From NCBI RefSeq assembly GCF_004770765.1, contig NZ_RQFK01000011.1:310001-374000 (forward strand): a stretch of 64,000 nucleotides of DNA, given 5' to 3'. The stretch comes from Leptospira noumeaensis (GTDB lineage: Bacteria; Spirochaetota; Leptospiria; Leptospirales; Leptospiraceae). Every line of letters starts with the position of its first letter. The stretch's first letter is position 1. Of the stretch, positions 27,683 to 36,975 are shown piece after piece. The notes below the pieces were generated by a model. That model searched no databases, was not told where the DNA came from, and saw only the letters and a program-made list of their open reading frames with translations. The translations under genes and the position numbers were made by a program.

Positions 27683-27686
27683 CAAA

Positions 27687-28331
27687 ATGAATTTATTTTT
27701 AGACACAGCCAACATCGACGAAATCAAAAAGGTCCATGAACTTGGTCTCCTAGACGGAATCACCACAAACCCTTCTATCATTGCAAAGTCCGGTCGTAAG
27801 TTCACGGAAGTCATCAAAGAAATTTGTAGTTTCGTGAAAGGACCTGTGAGTGCTGAAGTTCTTGCAACCGATGCTCCCACAATGATCAAAGAAGGTTTAG
27901 AACTTTCTAAAATTGCAGAAAACGTTGTCGTAAAAGTACCTCTCATTCCAGAAGGAATCAAAGCGGTAAAAGCGTTCTCTGACCAAGGAATCCAAACCAA
28001 CGTAACTCTTTGTTTCACTGCCAACCAAGCTCTACTTGCTGCCAAAGCGGGTGCAAGTTTTATCTCTCCTTTTGTGGGACGTTTGGATGATATTGGATAT
28101 GATGGATTGGAACTGATCTCTGAGATCCGAGACATTTATGACAACTACGGAATCGAAACACAAATCCTTGCAGCATCGGTTCGCCACCCCATCCACTTCA
28201 AAGAAGTTGCTCTTCGTGGGGCAGATTGTGTAACTCTACCTTACTCTGTATTTGAAATGCTTTTCAAACACCCACTGACTGACAGTGGACTTGCAAAGTT
28301 TGTAGAAGATTCAAAAAAACTAAACTGGTAA
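27687..28331 (+). CDS. tal: Transaldolase, TalC/fructose-6-phosphate aldolase-like
   Basis: This 214-residue enzyme of the short class-I aldolase group has [23 protein letters not shown], the Schiff-base lysine in [11 protein letters not shown] (Lys83), [19 protein letters not shown] and [11 protein letters not shown]. It transfers a dihydroxyacetone unit in the non-oxidative pentose phosphate pathway. Full length. Transcription probably runs on from the upstream genes or from a promoter before the leader hairpins. Confidence 0.95.
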   Translation: MNLFLDTANIDEIKKVHELGLLDGITTNPSIIAKSGRKFTEVIKEICSFVKGPVSAEVLATDAPTMIKEGLELSKIAENVVVKVPLIPEGIKAVKAFSDQGIQTNVTLCFTANQALLAAKAGASFISPFVGRLDDIGYDGLELISEIRDIYDNYGIETQILAASVRHPIHFKEVALRGADCVTLPYSVFEMLFKHPLTDSGLAKFVEDSKKLNW

Positions 28332-28335
28332 AAAC

Positions 28336-28809
28336 TTAAAACCACACCACCGGATACTTTCGGTGGTGGACAAAATTATTTACTACGAGCGCATTCACTA
28401 GTAAAATCATTACCCCAATAAAAACGGGGAACAAAATAAAATCCACTCCCACTCCCCCAAGAACTCCAGTCATAGCAGTGGCTCCACCTGGTGGGTGTAA
28501 GGTGTGAGTCATATACATCACAAAAATCGATAACCCTACAGAAAATCCAATGGTAAAAAAATTGGTTCCAAGTGTGGCCACAAGGATGACTGCAATGGTA
28601 GCAGAGATCAAATGACCTCCAATTAAATTTCTCGGTTGAGAAAGTGGAGCATCGGGAACTGCAAAAAGCAAAACTGCAGTGGCACCAAAAGAACCAATCA
28701 GGAGAGAATGCCCCGATAAATTGGTTATGGCTAAAATTGACCAAATGGCCACACTACTACTAATCAAACTCCAAATCGCAAACCGAAGGGATCTTTTGGG
28801 ACGACTCAC
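28336..28809 (-). CDS. HPP family membrane protein
   Basis: This 157-residue protein has four membrane segments and the diagnostic THTLHPPGGATAM motif (residues ~103-115). HPP proteins have been linked to nitrite or other anion transport in plastids and cyanobacteria. The start is uncertain: GTG at 28809 gives the stated length, yet the frame remains open and protein-like (KDRFRNIPYKIKAPLR) for about 16 codons upstream without an ATG/GTG/TTG. It closely follows the DUF1574 gene. Confidence 0.88.
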   Translation of the reverse strand: MSRPKRSLRFAIWSLISSSVAIWSILAITNLSGHSLLIGSFGATAVLLFAVPDAPLSQPRNLIGGHLISATIAVILVATLGTNFFTIGFSVGLSIFVMYMTHTLHPPGGATAMTGVLGGVGVDFILFPVFIGVMILLVNALVVNNFVHHRKYPVVWF

Positions 28810-28849
28810 TCGAAGAGGAGCTTTGATTTTATAAGGAATGTTCCTAAAT

Positions 28850-29881
28850 CTATCTTTCAGCGTAATTTACCCAAATATCTTTCATTTGGTCAATAAAACA
28901 AAATGCTGATTGATGCGAGGCATCATTAAATAAATCGCAAGTTCCTGGTTTGTTCCAATTAAGTGTATTGGCACCATAAGAAGTGGAAAGAGATTCAATT
29001 GGCTCCCACCAAACTTCCTTTATATGAAACTTTTCATAATACTGATAATAATCACCATATACCTTTGGCCAAAGAACTAAGGTTTTGATTTTGTTTTTTC
29101 GAGTGAGTTCTAAAAAGGCTTCCACATAGGGTTTTTGTGATTCACCCAAAGTATAACTACTCATATACAAACTTCCAATCCGAAGTGTATCTTTTTTGAT
29201 TTTTTCTACTGGATTGGACTGCACTCCATACATCAAATATTCACCTTTGGTATAGTTGATGAGTTGGAATTCTTGGTTATGAGAAGATTTATACTCTTTA
29301 AGTTTCCCTCTTTTGAGTCGCGAACTAAAAAGAGATAGATTGAGTTCTACACTTCGAATGGTAAAAACTTTATCTAAGATATAAGTCCATTTTTCTTTTA
29401 ATGGAATGTCTTTCCAAACAATGTCCAAACAATCTTTGTCACATCCCATCCGTAGAAAAGGAGAAAGGATAAATCCTTTGTGATCGTCAAAGGCTTCTGG
29501 ACTGAGTGAAAGAATGACAAACTCTGGTTTGATTCCCAAATCCAAAAGTTTTTTCAGTTGGATATAGGAATTCATCGGAATTCCTTGTGGGCTGCTGAAA
29601 TTATAGAGAGTCCAATTTTTTTTATAAGGATCGGGGATTCCTAATTCAGAAAAAGGATAAGAACGCGAATCACCAAATACAAGTGCCAGTTTTTTTTCTG
29701 TTGCTTCTGCATCATTCAAAAGCCTTTTTTCTAAAACCTTTCTCTGAAAATAAAAAACAGAATTACCTGCCTGGAGAAATTCATCATGAAAGACTGGCAA
29801 AAGAAAAATTTTATCTACAAAAAAGATAAAAACAAAAAGAAACACAGGATATAATAAAAACGGTTTTGATTTCAAAAACAC
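28850..29881 (-). CDS. DUF1574 SGNH-like membrane-anchored protein
   Basis: The 343-residue protein has one N-terminal membrane helix (residues 8-28). Then comes FGDSRSYPF, a GDS-like nucleophile block, and a distal DLFNDASHQS, which resembles the D-x-x-H block of SGNH hydrolases and of the DltD/AlgX group. DUF1574 is a family I know chiefly from Leptospira. An acyl-transfer or esterase role at the outer face of the membrane is inferred. The HPP gene lies 40 bases downstream. Confidence 0.82.
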   Translation of the reverse strand: MFLKSKPFLLYPVFLFVFIFFVDKIFLLPVFHDEFLQAGNSVFYFQRKVLEKRLLNDAEATEKKLALVFGDSRSYPFSELGIPDPYKKNWTLYNFSSPQGIPMNSYIQLKKLLDLGIKPEFVILSLSPEAFDDHKGFILSPFLRMGCDKDCLDIVWKDIPLKEKWTYILDKVFTIRSVELNLSLFSSRLKRGKLKEYKSSHNQEFQLINYTKGEYLMYGVQSNPVEKIKKDTLRIGSLYMSSYTLGESQKPYVEAFLELTRKNKIKTLVLWPKVYGDYYQYYEKFHIKEVWWEPIESLSTSYGANTLNWNKPGTCDLFNDASHQSAFCFIDQMKDIWVNYAER

Positions 29882-29931
29882 AAATCCCCTAACCTCACAA
29901 TTTTAACACTGGATTGGATTCTTCAACTAAA

Positions 29932-30675
29932 TTAAGAAGCCGGTTTTCCAAGAACCTGCTCTTCGGTCACAACTTTGTATTTCCCTTCTTCCAGAACAAA
30001 ATCTCGTAAATCCAACTTTCCGATCCGAATTCGATAGAGATCCAGAACCACCATTTCCTTGGCCTTACACATTCTACGGATTTGGCGTTTTTTGCCTTCT
30101 TTCAAAATGATACTGAGATAACTAGTAAATCCTGGAGGTGTTTTTTCAGGAACCACATTGGCGGGTTTTACAGAAAGAGCTCTAAGTGTTTCTCCACCTT
30201 CCCTTACACCTAACATAAATTCATCGGCAATCGGTTTCCAAGCAACGGGTTGTTTCAAACTGATGATGTATTCTTTATCGATTTTGTTCCGTGGGTGTGT
30301 GACTTTTTGGATGAAGTCTCCATCTATGGATAAAAGTAAAAGTCCACGAGAATCCAAATCCAAACGGCCAGCATAATTGTATTTTTGGAAACTTTCCGGT
30401 AGGAGTGAAAAGATGGTGTTCTCATGGAACTTATCTTCGTGGGAAGTTAGGTAACCTGGTGGTTTGTTGAAGGCAATGATTTTCGGTCGTTTGAGAGATT
30501 CCCCTTCCATTTGGACAGGTTTCCCATCAAAACTAACAGAATCAGATTCTGAGACTTGAAAGGAAAGATCCGTGATGGTGCTTCCGTTGACTTTGATTCG
30601 GCCAGCGAGGACCAATTCTTCCACTTTTCGACGGGAACCGAGACCTAATTTGGCAAGAAATGCGTTGATCCTCAT
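29932..30675 (-). CDS. rRNA pseudouridine synthase, RsuA/RluB/E/F family
   Basis: The 247-residue enzyme has an N-terminal S4 RNA-binding domain (INAFLAKLGLGSRRKVEELV, residues ~3-22) and a catalytic domain with the active aspartate in GRLDLDSRGLLLLS, the HPRNKIDKEY block and the C-terminal KEGKKRQIRRMC. This family modifies uridines in 16S or 23S rRNA (RsuA, RluB, RluE or RluF type). Which site is targeted cannot be told. The start is an ATG opposite the lipA leader, with 49 bases between the two starts. Confidence 0.94.
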   Translation of the reverse strand: MRINAFLAKLGLGSRRKVEELVLAGRIKVNGSTITDLSFQVSESDSVSFDGKPVQMEGESLKRPKIIAFNKPPGYLTSHEDKFHENTIFSLLPESFQKYNYAGRLDLDSRGLLLLSIDGDFIQKVTHPRNKIDKEYIISLKQPVAWKPIADEFMLGVREGGETLRALSVKPANVVPEKTPPGFTSYLSIILKEGKKRQIRRMCKAKEMVVLDLYRIRIGKLDLRDFVLEEGKYKVVTEEQVLGKPAS

Positions 30676-30724
30676 GATTTTCCATTTTACAAAGTGGCCT
30701 CATTTCAAAAAGTCTAAAGAAGGT

Positions 30725-31621
30725 ATGAATCCACTAAAAAAGAAACCTCGCTCTAAAAATATCAGCCCCCGAGCGGTGCACCCAGAGTGGATGAAAGTGC
30801 GAGTGAGTTTTCCTACAGAAGGTGATGCCCTCTCCAAAGTAAGAGAAGAGGTAGAATCCAAAAAATTACATACCGTTTGTGAATCTGCCAGTTGTCCGAA
30901 CCTGAACCATTGTTGGAACCGTCGCACCGCCACCTATATGCTTTCGGGAGATATCTGCACAAGACGATGTCAGTACTGTGATGTGGCTTTTGGAAAACCA
31001 AAACCACTCGACTTAGAGGAACCGGAACGAGTGGCAAGGTCTGTAGCCGAACTCGGCCTTCGCCATGTAGTATTAACTGCAGTCAATCGTGACGATTTAA
31101 AAGATGGGGGTGCGGCTCATTTTGCTGAAACCATCACAAAAATTAAATCCTATCTTCCGACTTGTTCCATTGAAGTTTTAATCCCCGATTTCAAAGCCAA
31201 AGAAGAATCTTTAAAAATTCTTTATGATGCAAAACCTAATATCATCAACCATAACATAGAAACCGTAGAACGTCTGTTCCCTACAATCACTCCACAAAAG
31301 AACTACAAACGCTCGTTATCAGTTCTTTCACATATATCCAATCATGGATTTCTAACGAAAAGTGGTTTGATTTTAGGACTGGGAGAAAAGGAAGAAGACG
31401 TAAAACAATGTTTAGATGATCTTTTTGCCCATGGAGTTCGGATGCTCACCATTGGACAATACCTCCAACCAGGCCCTACTCATTATCCGGTGCAAGAATT
31501 TGTGAAACCTGAAGTTTTCGATTATTGGAAAGAAACAGCTTACAAGATTGGATTCAAAACCATAGCCTCAGGTCCACTCGTTCGGTCTTCTTATCATGCG
31601 GATGAATATTTTTCTGATTAA
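30725..31621 (+). CDS. lipA: Lipoyl synthase
   Basis: This 298-residue radical-SAM enzyme inserts two sulphur atoms into protein-bound octanoyl groups. It has the auxiliary cluster C52-x4-C57-x5-C63, the radical-SAM cluster C78-x3-C82-x2-C85 and the C-terminal RSSY serine ligand that completes the auxiliary cluster. GLGE in LILGLGEKEED and TIGQYLQPG are typical. The ATG at 30725 follows AAGAAGG. A longer form would extend into the divergent pseudouridine synthase. Confidence 0.98.
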   Translation: MNPLKKKPRSKNISPRAVHPEWMKVRVSFPTEGDALSKVREEVESKKLHTVCESASCPNLNHCWNRRTATYMLSGDICTRRCQYCDVAFGKPKPLDLEEPERVARSVAELGLRHVVLTAVNRDDLKDGGAAHFAETITKIKSYLPTCSIEVLIPDFKAKEESLKILYDAKPNIINHNIETVERLFPTITPQKNYKRSLSVLSHISNHGFLTKSGLILGLGEKEEDVKQCLDDLFAHGVRMLTIGQYLQPGPTHYPVQEFVKPEVFDYWKETAYKIGFKTIASGPLVRSSYHADEYFSD

Positions 31622-31648
31622 TCTCAGAATTTATCCGAAAGATTAGGT

Positions 31649-31945
31649 ATGGACCAGAAACAATTGAAGGCATTTCAGGAAAACCTTGCCAAAACTTTTT
31701 TTCTCTCCATCTTAAAAGACTTAAGTGAAATTGGAGAACCACTCTCTGATTTTGAAGTTAAGGTTCTGATCCAAAAGGCTCTTTCTCATTCTTCTGATTT
31801 ACAAGTGGAATGGGGAGATATGGATCGGTTTGGAAATAGCACCTTACTTGTGAAATACGAATCCAACCTACTTTTGATAGAAGCAAGTCCTCTCATCAGT
31901 ACCATTCGAATCCTCTGGAACGAATACAAATCCAAAGAGAATTGA
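31649..31945 (+). CDS. Hypothetical protein downstream of lipA
   Basis: The 98-residue protein is mixed alpha/beta (LAKTFFLSILKDLSEIGEPLSD, then DFEVKVLIQKAL, then STLLVKYESNLLLIEASPL). I do not recognise a family. The ATG lies 27 bases after lipA, with ATTAGGT as a weak ribosome site, so it is probably in the same transcript. No signal peptide or membrane segment. Confidence 0.65.
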   Translation: MDQKQLKAFQENLAKTFFLSILKDLSEIGEPLSDFEVKVLIQKALSHSSDLQVEWGDMDRFGNSTLLVKYESNLLLIEASPLISTIRILWNEYKSKEN

Positions 31946-32042
31946 TTGGTACTTTCTAGCGAAAGAACCACTAACCAACTAATTTTAATTCACGATTTCA
32001 CCATTTGTTTTTCGTTAATAGATGGGCCGAAATCAATGTACA

Positions 32043-32081
32043 TAAAAAAAGCCCGAAAGATTTCTCTTCCAGGCTTCTTTT
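32043..32081 (-). terminator. Terminator for the FecR-domain gene
   Basis: On the minus strand AAGCC/GGCTT arms enclose an 18-base internal region with further weak pairing, followed by a run of T at 32050-32043. Since the plus strand also has T after the right arm, it may act for both sides. Confidence 0.7.
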
Positions 32082-32101
32082 CTACTTAAGGGTTGGTTTG
32101 T

Positions 32102-33283
32102 TTAGAATTTGGATTTTTGTTGAAGGTCGTAAATGACTTCTTCTACATTGTCCATATCAATTTTTTTGACCCCATTTTCAGTGTGAACAATCAACTGACC
32201 GTTTTCTTGGTTGATGATCGCTCCAATCACTGTTTTACCGTCTACGAGAACGATTTTTTCAATTCTTTCGTAGTAGTTTACGATGTCTTTTTTAGATTTA
32301 AATTCTTTCGGTTGGTTAGCCAAAGACTCTTCGAATTTTTTCTTCTCATCTTCTTGGCGTTTTGCAACTTCAGTTTCAATTGCCTGTCTCTTAGCATCAA
32401 TTTCTTGTTTCTTCAACTCATCTAACTTTTCAGTTTGAGCTGATTCGCTAAGTTTCACAATTTCCTCGGCAGTTTTTTTATCAACTGTCACGATGGTTCT
32501 GATTTCTTGTTCTTCGTTTTTAGTCAGTTTAGCGTTTTCAACAACGAGTTTTTCTTTCTCAGAAGTTTTGAATGCTTTAGACAAATCCAAAGTTTTGATA
32601 TCAGCAGATTTTGCTAGTTCTGCAGATTTTGCAGATTGAGTGGATGCTTGGTCTTTCTCTAAGATTACTTCTGCTTTCGCTAAAGATTCTTGGAGTTTTT
32701 TCAAGTCAGCATTTCCAGAAATTTCTTCTGTAGAAAGTTTTTCCAAAGCAGGAACACGTGGAGCAAATGCAACCGCACCTTCTACTACTTTTACTTTCGC
32801 TGGTTTTCCATCAGCAGATTCTACGATGAAAGACGTTCCGCGCACACCCGCAATCGCAGTTGGTGTTACGACAGTAAAGTTGTCTTCTTTCTTAGCTTTG
32901 TTGACTTTCGCAAAAACCTTCCCGGAAACCAGAGCAATTTGAGTGTCTGTGGTTCCAGAGCTGTCTTGGGAAAGTTTTGCAAAGTCAATCGCGGACTTAG
33001 GAGAGATACGAATGCTCGATCCATCCGCAAATTGGATGTCTACTTTTCCATTGTCGCCTGTGACTACGTTATCCCCGGATTTCAAAAGAGCACCAAGATG
33101 CGCTTTTTCTTCTGTTTGGTCTGCGTGTTGGATTTTTGAATCTCCTACCGCAAATACGACTACCGCAGATAAATCTGCTGGTTTTTTAGGTGCTTCTGAC
33201 ACTTCTGCGTCTGGTTTCTTACAAACTGTAAGACCAGTGAAAAGAAGCGCGAGGCCCATTATGGTTAGTTTCGATGCTTTCAT
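32102..33283 (-). CDS. FecR-domain exported protein
   Basis: The 393-residue protein has an N-terminal signal peptide ending at GLTVCKK, possibly a divergent lipobox since V at -1 is unusual. The FecR domain follows (VGDSKIQHADQTEEKAHLGALLKSGDNVVTGDNGKVDIQFADGSSIRI split at residues ~42-95, then PTAIAGVRGTSFIV). The C-terminal half is a long lysine/glutamate-rich helical region with probable coiled coil. The FecR fold senses or shields partners in the periplasm. No sigma factor gene is near, so it is not a classical FecR-FecI anti-sigma system. The ATG at 33283 with AGGACG upstream is preferred over the TTG at 33310. Confidence 0.85.
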   Translation of the reverse strand: MKASKLTIMGLALLFTGLTVCKKPDAEVSEAPKKPADLSAVVVFAVGDSKIQHADQTEEKAHLGALLKSGDNVVTGDNGKVDIQFADGSSIRISPKSAIDFAKLSQDSSGTTDTQIALVSGKVFAKVNKAKKEDNFTVVTPTAIAGVRGTSFIVESADGKPAKVKVVEGAVAFAPRVPALEKLSTEEISGNADLKKLQESLAKAEVILEKDQASTQSAKSAELAKSADIKTLDLSKAFKTSEKEKLVVENAKLTKNEEQEIRTIVTVDKKTAEEIVKLSESAQTEKLDELKKQEIDAKRQAIETEVAKRQEDEKKKFEESLANQPKEFKSKKDIVNYYERIEKIVLVDGKTVIGAIINQENGQLIVHTENGVKKIDMDNVEEVIYDLQQKSKF

Positions 33284-33540
33284 ATCGTCCTGTCCCTTAG
33301 TGAAATTCAACTTTCGTCACTTTAATCAACAAACCGGGTATTGAAAAATTCCCAGCTTTTTTGTATTTTTTTCTGGAATGAAAAAAAATTCATTAGTTCG
33401 GAAAAAAAATAATTTAGTGACTGGATTTGTAAACGAATATTCAGTATTTTTCCCCGAAACGGGGTATTTTCAAGGGAAAAGAAGGGGTTTCCTTTGGAAA
33501 ATCGCTTTGTCTAAGACATAGGACGAAAAAAACTCCCATT
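33284..33540. other. AT-rich divergent promoter region with a GAAA-type hairpin
   Basis: No gene is present. It holds the promoters of the FecR-domain gene and the radical-SAM gene. Long A and T runs occur at 33360-33415. A perfect CCCCG/CGGGG hairpin with an AAA loop lies at 33452-33464, flanked by GTATTTT on both sides, about 75 bases before the radical-SAM start, and could be a leader element. Confidence 0.5.
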
Positions 33541-34863
33541 ATGGCTGAAACTTCTACACTGAACCAAAGACCCGCCTCCTCCATCAAACTCCTAGAAGAA
33601 ATGGAGCGGATGTATAAAGACCTACCTATGGAAGCCATTGTCAAACAAGACATCTTAAGGCAAGGCATTCACTTTTTACCAGAATCCTTTCAAGTCAAAG
33701 ATCCTTATAAATCCAAAGACTACTTTATCTTTTCCTTCGATCATATCCCTCTTGCCGACCTAAAAGATGGGGCAGACACCAAAGCCCCCGAAGAGATTAA
33801 AATTTCAGGAGGTCACTTTGGCCTTTTAAAAACAGTGATCTCTACAAGAAACAACCCGAACTCTCCTTACAAAATGAAATCAAAGGAAGGAATTCCGACT
33901 CTGTATTTAGAAGAAACAGAGATTGGAAGTGCTGAGTACCCGCCCATTCCTTCTTGGTACAAACACAAAACCAAATCAGGAAAGTTACCGGGGGAAATTG
34001 CACCGGTAATCGAATGGGGTTACCTTTTGTACCTAACTGTTTTTCGTAACTGTCAATACTTTGGAAAAGATGAAGAATGTGCTTATTGTGACATCAACCA
34101 TAACTACCGCCAACAAAAAGGTGCCGGCAGACCTTATACGGGAGTGAAGGATGTGGATGATATCTTAGAAGTCCTTTCTTGGGTGGATGCGGAAGACGAA
34201 GTAGCCAAAGTGTACACTCTAACTGGTGGATCGGTGCTTACCAATCTAAAGAAAAAATCAGAAGTGGATTTTTACCTCCAATACCCGGAAGCCATTGAAG
34301 CTAGGTTCCCCAAACGTTGGATGGGAAAACTAGTGGCGCAAGCTTTTGAAAAAGAAGACTGCCAAAAGTTCAAAGATGCAGGAATCCAAATTTATCACCC
34401 AAACTATGAAGTTTGGGATAAGGCACTTTTTGAAAAAATCTGCCCTGGAAAATCCAGTTGGATTGGTTACGAAAATTGGATTCGTCGGGTTGTGGATTCT
34501 GCTGAAGTGTTTGGGCCTGAAAATGTAATCCCTAACTTTGTGGGAGGGGTGGAACTTTCTGAACCTTGGGGTTTTAAAACGGTACCGGAAGCCATCAATT
34601 CCACAAAACAAGGTTTGGATTTTTTTATGTCCAAGGGAATTGTTCCCAGATTTACAGCGTGGTGTCCGGAACCTTATACTACCCTTGGCCAACAAGCAGG
34701 TCCGCCCCTTGTGTATTTTTGTGAACTCCTCCGAGCTTGGAAAGAAACCTTTGAAAAATACGGATTGCCTACGCCTCCAGGTTATGGAGATCCAGGCCCA
34801 GGTAAGGCAGTATTTTCTGTTTCGGCTTTTATGGATGTGATAGGATATTCTGGACGAAATTAG
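33541..34863 (+). CDS. Radical SAM protein with CX8CX2C cluster motif
   Basis: The 440-residue protein has cysteines at about 171, 180 and 183 (NCQYFGKDEECAYC), i.e. C-x8-C-x2-C, with an aromatic residue before the last Cys as in radical-SAM enzymes. The core continues with a GGS motif (YTLTGGSVLTN), a strand-type HPNYEVW and NFVGGVELSEPWG. About 165 residues precede the core, without a domain I recognise. No B12-binding or auxiliary cluster motif is seen. Spacing differs from canonical CX3CX2C. The substrate is unknown. It sits directly before a signalling phosphatase, but they may not be functionally linked. Confidence 0.82.
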   Translation: MAETSTLNQRPASSIKLLEEMERMYKDLPMEAIVKQDILRQGIHFLPESFQVKDPYKSKDYFIFSFDHIPLADLKDGADTKAPEEIKISGGHFGLLKTVISTRNNPNSPYKMKSKEGIPTLYLEETEIGSAEYPPIPSWYKHKTKSGKLPGEIAPVIEWGYLLYLTVFRNCQYFGKDEECAYCDINHNYRQQKGAGRPYTGVKDVDDILEVLSWVDAEDEVAKVYTLTGGSVLTNLKKKSEVDFYLQYPEAIEARFPKRWMGKLVAQAFEKEDCQKFKDAGIQIYHPNYEVWDKALFEKICPGKSSWIGYENWIRRVVDSAEVFGPENVIPNFVGGVELSEPWGFKTVPEAINSTKQGLDFFMSKGIVPRFTAWCPEPYTTLGQQAGPPLVYFCELLRAWKETFEKYGLPTPPGYGDPGPGKAVFSVSAFMDVIGYSGRN

Positions 34864-34899
34864 TCCTTTCCTGTACAAAGAAAAAACTAAAATCCGTAT

Positions 34900-36975
34900 A
34901 TGCGAAAACTCATTCTACTTACGGGAGTTTTTTCTCTCCTGTTTTTCCAAATTGCCTGTTATGGTCCCGAACAGGAAGAATCCTACCAATTCCGCCAAGG
35001 GGTTCTAGACATCCATGACCTCACTTTCAAAGAAGATACCATTGTAGATCTTTATGGAGAGTGGGAATTGTATTTTGGAGAATTCCACTACCCACCATTT
35101 CATGGAAAGAAAACTCTCACTGGGTATTTGGCCATTCCTAGTTCCTGGCAAGATGAAGAATTTGGAGGAGTGGAATTACCAAGGACGGGACATGTCACCT
35201 TACGTGCGTTTGTTCACATCAGCAAACAAACCATTGGCCAAGAATTAAGAATTTATATTCCTGATATCGCCTCGTCCTATCGATTTTTTGCCAATGGTAT
35301 TTTGATTGGCGGCCAAGGAAAACCTGGGATCAACAAATTTGATGATACACCGAGGATCAAATCCAAATACTATACTCTCATTCCTGACAAAGAAGTCATC
35401 GAACTAGTCTTTCATATTGCCAACTACGATAACAATTTTGGTGGATTTTGGGCCATACCAAGTATAGGAAATAAAAATGCACTGGATAGGGAGAAAATGC
35501 TCTCCAATGCTCGTGAACTTTTTTTACTCGGAGCCCTTGTTCTCATTGGTCTTTATCATTTTGGATTGTATTTTTACAAAAGAAAAGAAACTTCCATTTT
35601 TTATTTTGCTCTCTTTTGTTTTTTGCTCGGGATTCGGTTGGCCTTTACGGGAGAAAGGTATATCTTAGAAGTATTTCCTAACTTTCATTGGCCCACTGCA
35701 TTTCGGATTGAATTTGCTTCTTATTATTTTGCAGTCCCGACGTTTTTATTATTTATTTATTCATTATTTCCCGAAGAGTCCAATTCCAAATACGTACGTT
35801 CTGCACTCATAGCAAGCACCGTTTTTGCACTTACACTGTTTCTACCAATTTCAATTTTTACCATTTTATTATATGGGTTCCAAGTTTTAGCATTTTTAAC
35901 GATTGGGTATGTCATACATATCAATTTAAAAGCGGTGATCAACAAACGTCCCAATTCTAAATTATTCTTTTTTGGACTTCTCATTTTGGCTTTTTCTGTG
36001 GCCTTTGATATTTTACGTCACAGTGTGAACAACAGAGGGATTGGTCTTACTCCTTATGCCCTACTCGGCTTTATTTTTATCCAATCTTTGATTCTTTCTA
36101 GCCGAATCGCCAATGCATTCATTCGTGCAGAAGAATTAGCGGAAAGTTTAAAGATCAGTAACGAATCCCTGATCGCAGTCACAGAAAACTTGGAACAAAT
36201 TGTTTCAGAAAGAACTTACCAATTAAATTCTTCTTTGAATCGAATTCGGAAAGACCTCCTCCTTGCAAAAAAAATCCAACAAAAAATTCTACCAGAAGAC
36301 GGAATCAAATTCGAACATTTAAAAATCCATTTGTATTTCCAACCACAAGAAGAAGTTGGAGGAGATTTTTATGATATCTTCGAATTGGATAATGGAACTG
36401 TTCGTTTTTTTGTCGCTGATGCAACGGGTCACGGAATCCAAGCAGCACTATATACAATGGCCATCAAATCGGAATACGAAGCCATCAAACGTTTCATTAC
36501 TAAAACTGATGATTTGATGAACCACCTCAATCAAAAGATCCAAAACAAATTTTCCGGATTAAAAATTGTATTTTCTGGATTTTTATTGGATATCGATACA
36601 AAAACAAAAACCGTATACTATTCGTCAGCGGGTCATCCAAACCAAATTTTCCAAACAAACGGGGAACAAATCATTCTGGAACGAACGGGAAATATCATTG
36701 GTTTAAAAAAAGACCAACCTTATACACAAAAACAATTCCAAATGTCTATGGGAGATAGAATCCTTCTTTTTACAGATGGGATGTTAGAACAAAAAAACGA
36801 ATCGAGAGAAGAGTTTGGGATGGAAAGAATCCAAAAAATCCTAAGTGACTTTCAAGGAAAGGAATCGGAAAGGGTGCTTGCAGAACTTGTCATCCAACTG
36901 TTCCTCTTCCAAGGAAAAGAAGAACAAGAGGATGACCAAACAATGGTTCTTGTCGAATGGGAAAAAACTTCGTAA
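34900..36975 (+). CDS. 7TMR-DISM receptor with SpoIIE (PP2C-type) phosphatase domain
   Basis: The 691-residue protein begins with a signal peptide with lipobox-like FQIAC (Cys20). A beta-sandwich extracytoplasmic 7TMR-DISM domain (about 45-190, carbohydrate-binding-like) precedes seven membrane segments (about 205-400). A coiled coil (410-460) leads to a SpoIIE/PP2C phosphatase with VGGDFYDIF, VADATGHG, FTDGMLEQ and DDQTMVLVEW, covering the metal-binding aspartates. Such proteins turn an external signal into dephosphorylation of an anti-sigma antagonist. No partner STAS or HPK gene is adjacent. It ends in a terminator. Confidence 0.93.
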   Translation: MRKLILLTGVFSLLFFQIACYGPEQEESYQFRQGVLDIHDLTFKEDTIVDLYGEWELYFGEFHYPPFHGKKTLTGYLAIPSSWQDEEFGGVELPRTGHVTLRAFVHISKQTIGQELRIYIPDIASSYRFFANGILIGGQGKPGINKFDDTPRIKSKYYTLIPDKEVIELVFHIANYDNNFGGFWAIPSIGNKNALDREKMLSNARELFLLGALVLIGLYHFGLYFYKRKETSIFYFALFCFLLGIRLAFTGERYILEVFPNFHWPTAFRIEFASYYFAVPTFLLFIYSLFPEESNSKYVRSALIASTVFALTLFLPISIFTILLYGFQVLAFLTIGYVIHINLKAVINKRPNSKLFFFGLLILAFSVAFDILRHSVNNRGIGLTPYALLGFIFIQSLILSSRIANAFIRAEELAESLKISNESLIAVTENLEQIVSERTYQLNSSLNRIRKDLLLAKKIQQKILPEDGIKFEHLKIHLYFQPQEEVGGDFYDIFELDNGTVRFFVADATGHGIQAALYTMAIKSEYEAIKRFITKTDDLMNHLNQKIQNKFSGLKIVFSGFLLDIDTKTKTVYYSSAGHPNQIFQTNGEQIILERTGNIIGLKKDQPYTQKQFQMSMGDRILLFTDGMLEQKNESREEFGMERIQKILSDFQGKESERVLAELVIQLFLFQGKEEQEDDQTMVLVEWEKTS

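Noticed and set aside
32102..33283. FecR anti-sigma system
   Set aside because: The FecR domain is present, but there is no FecI-type sigma factor or TonB receptor gene next to it.
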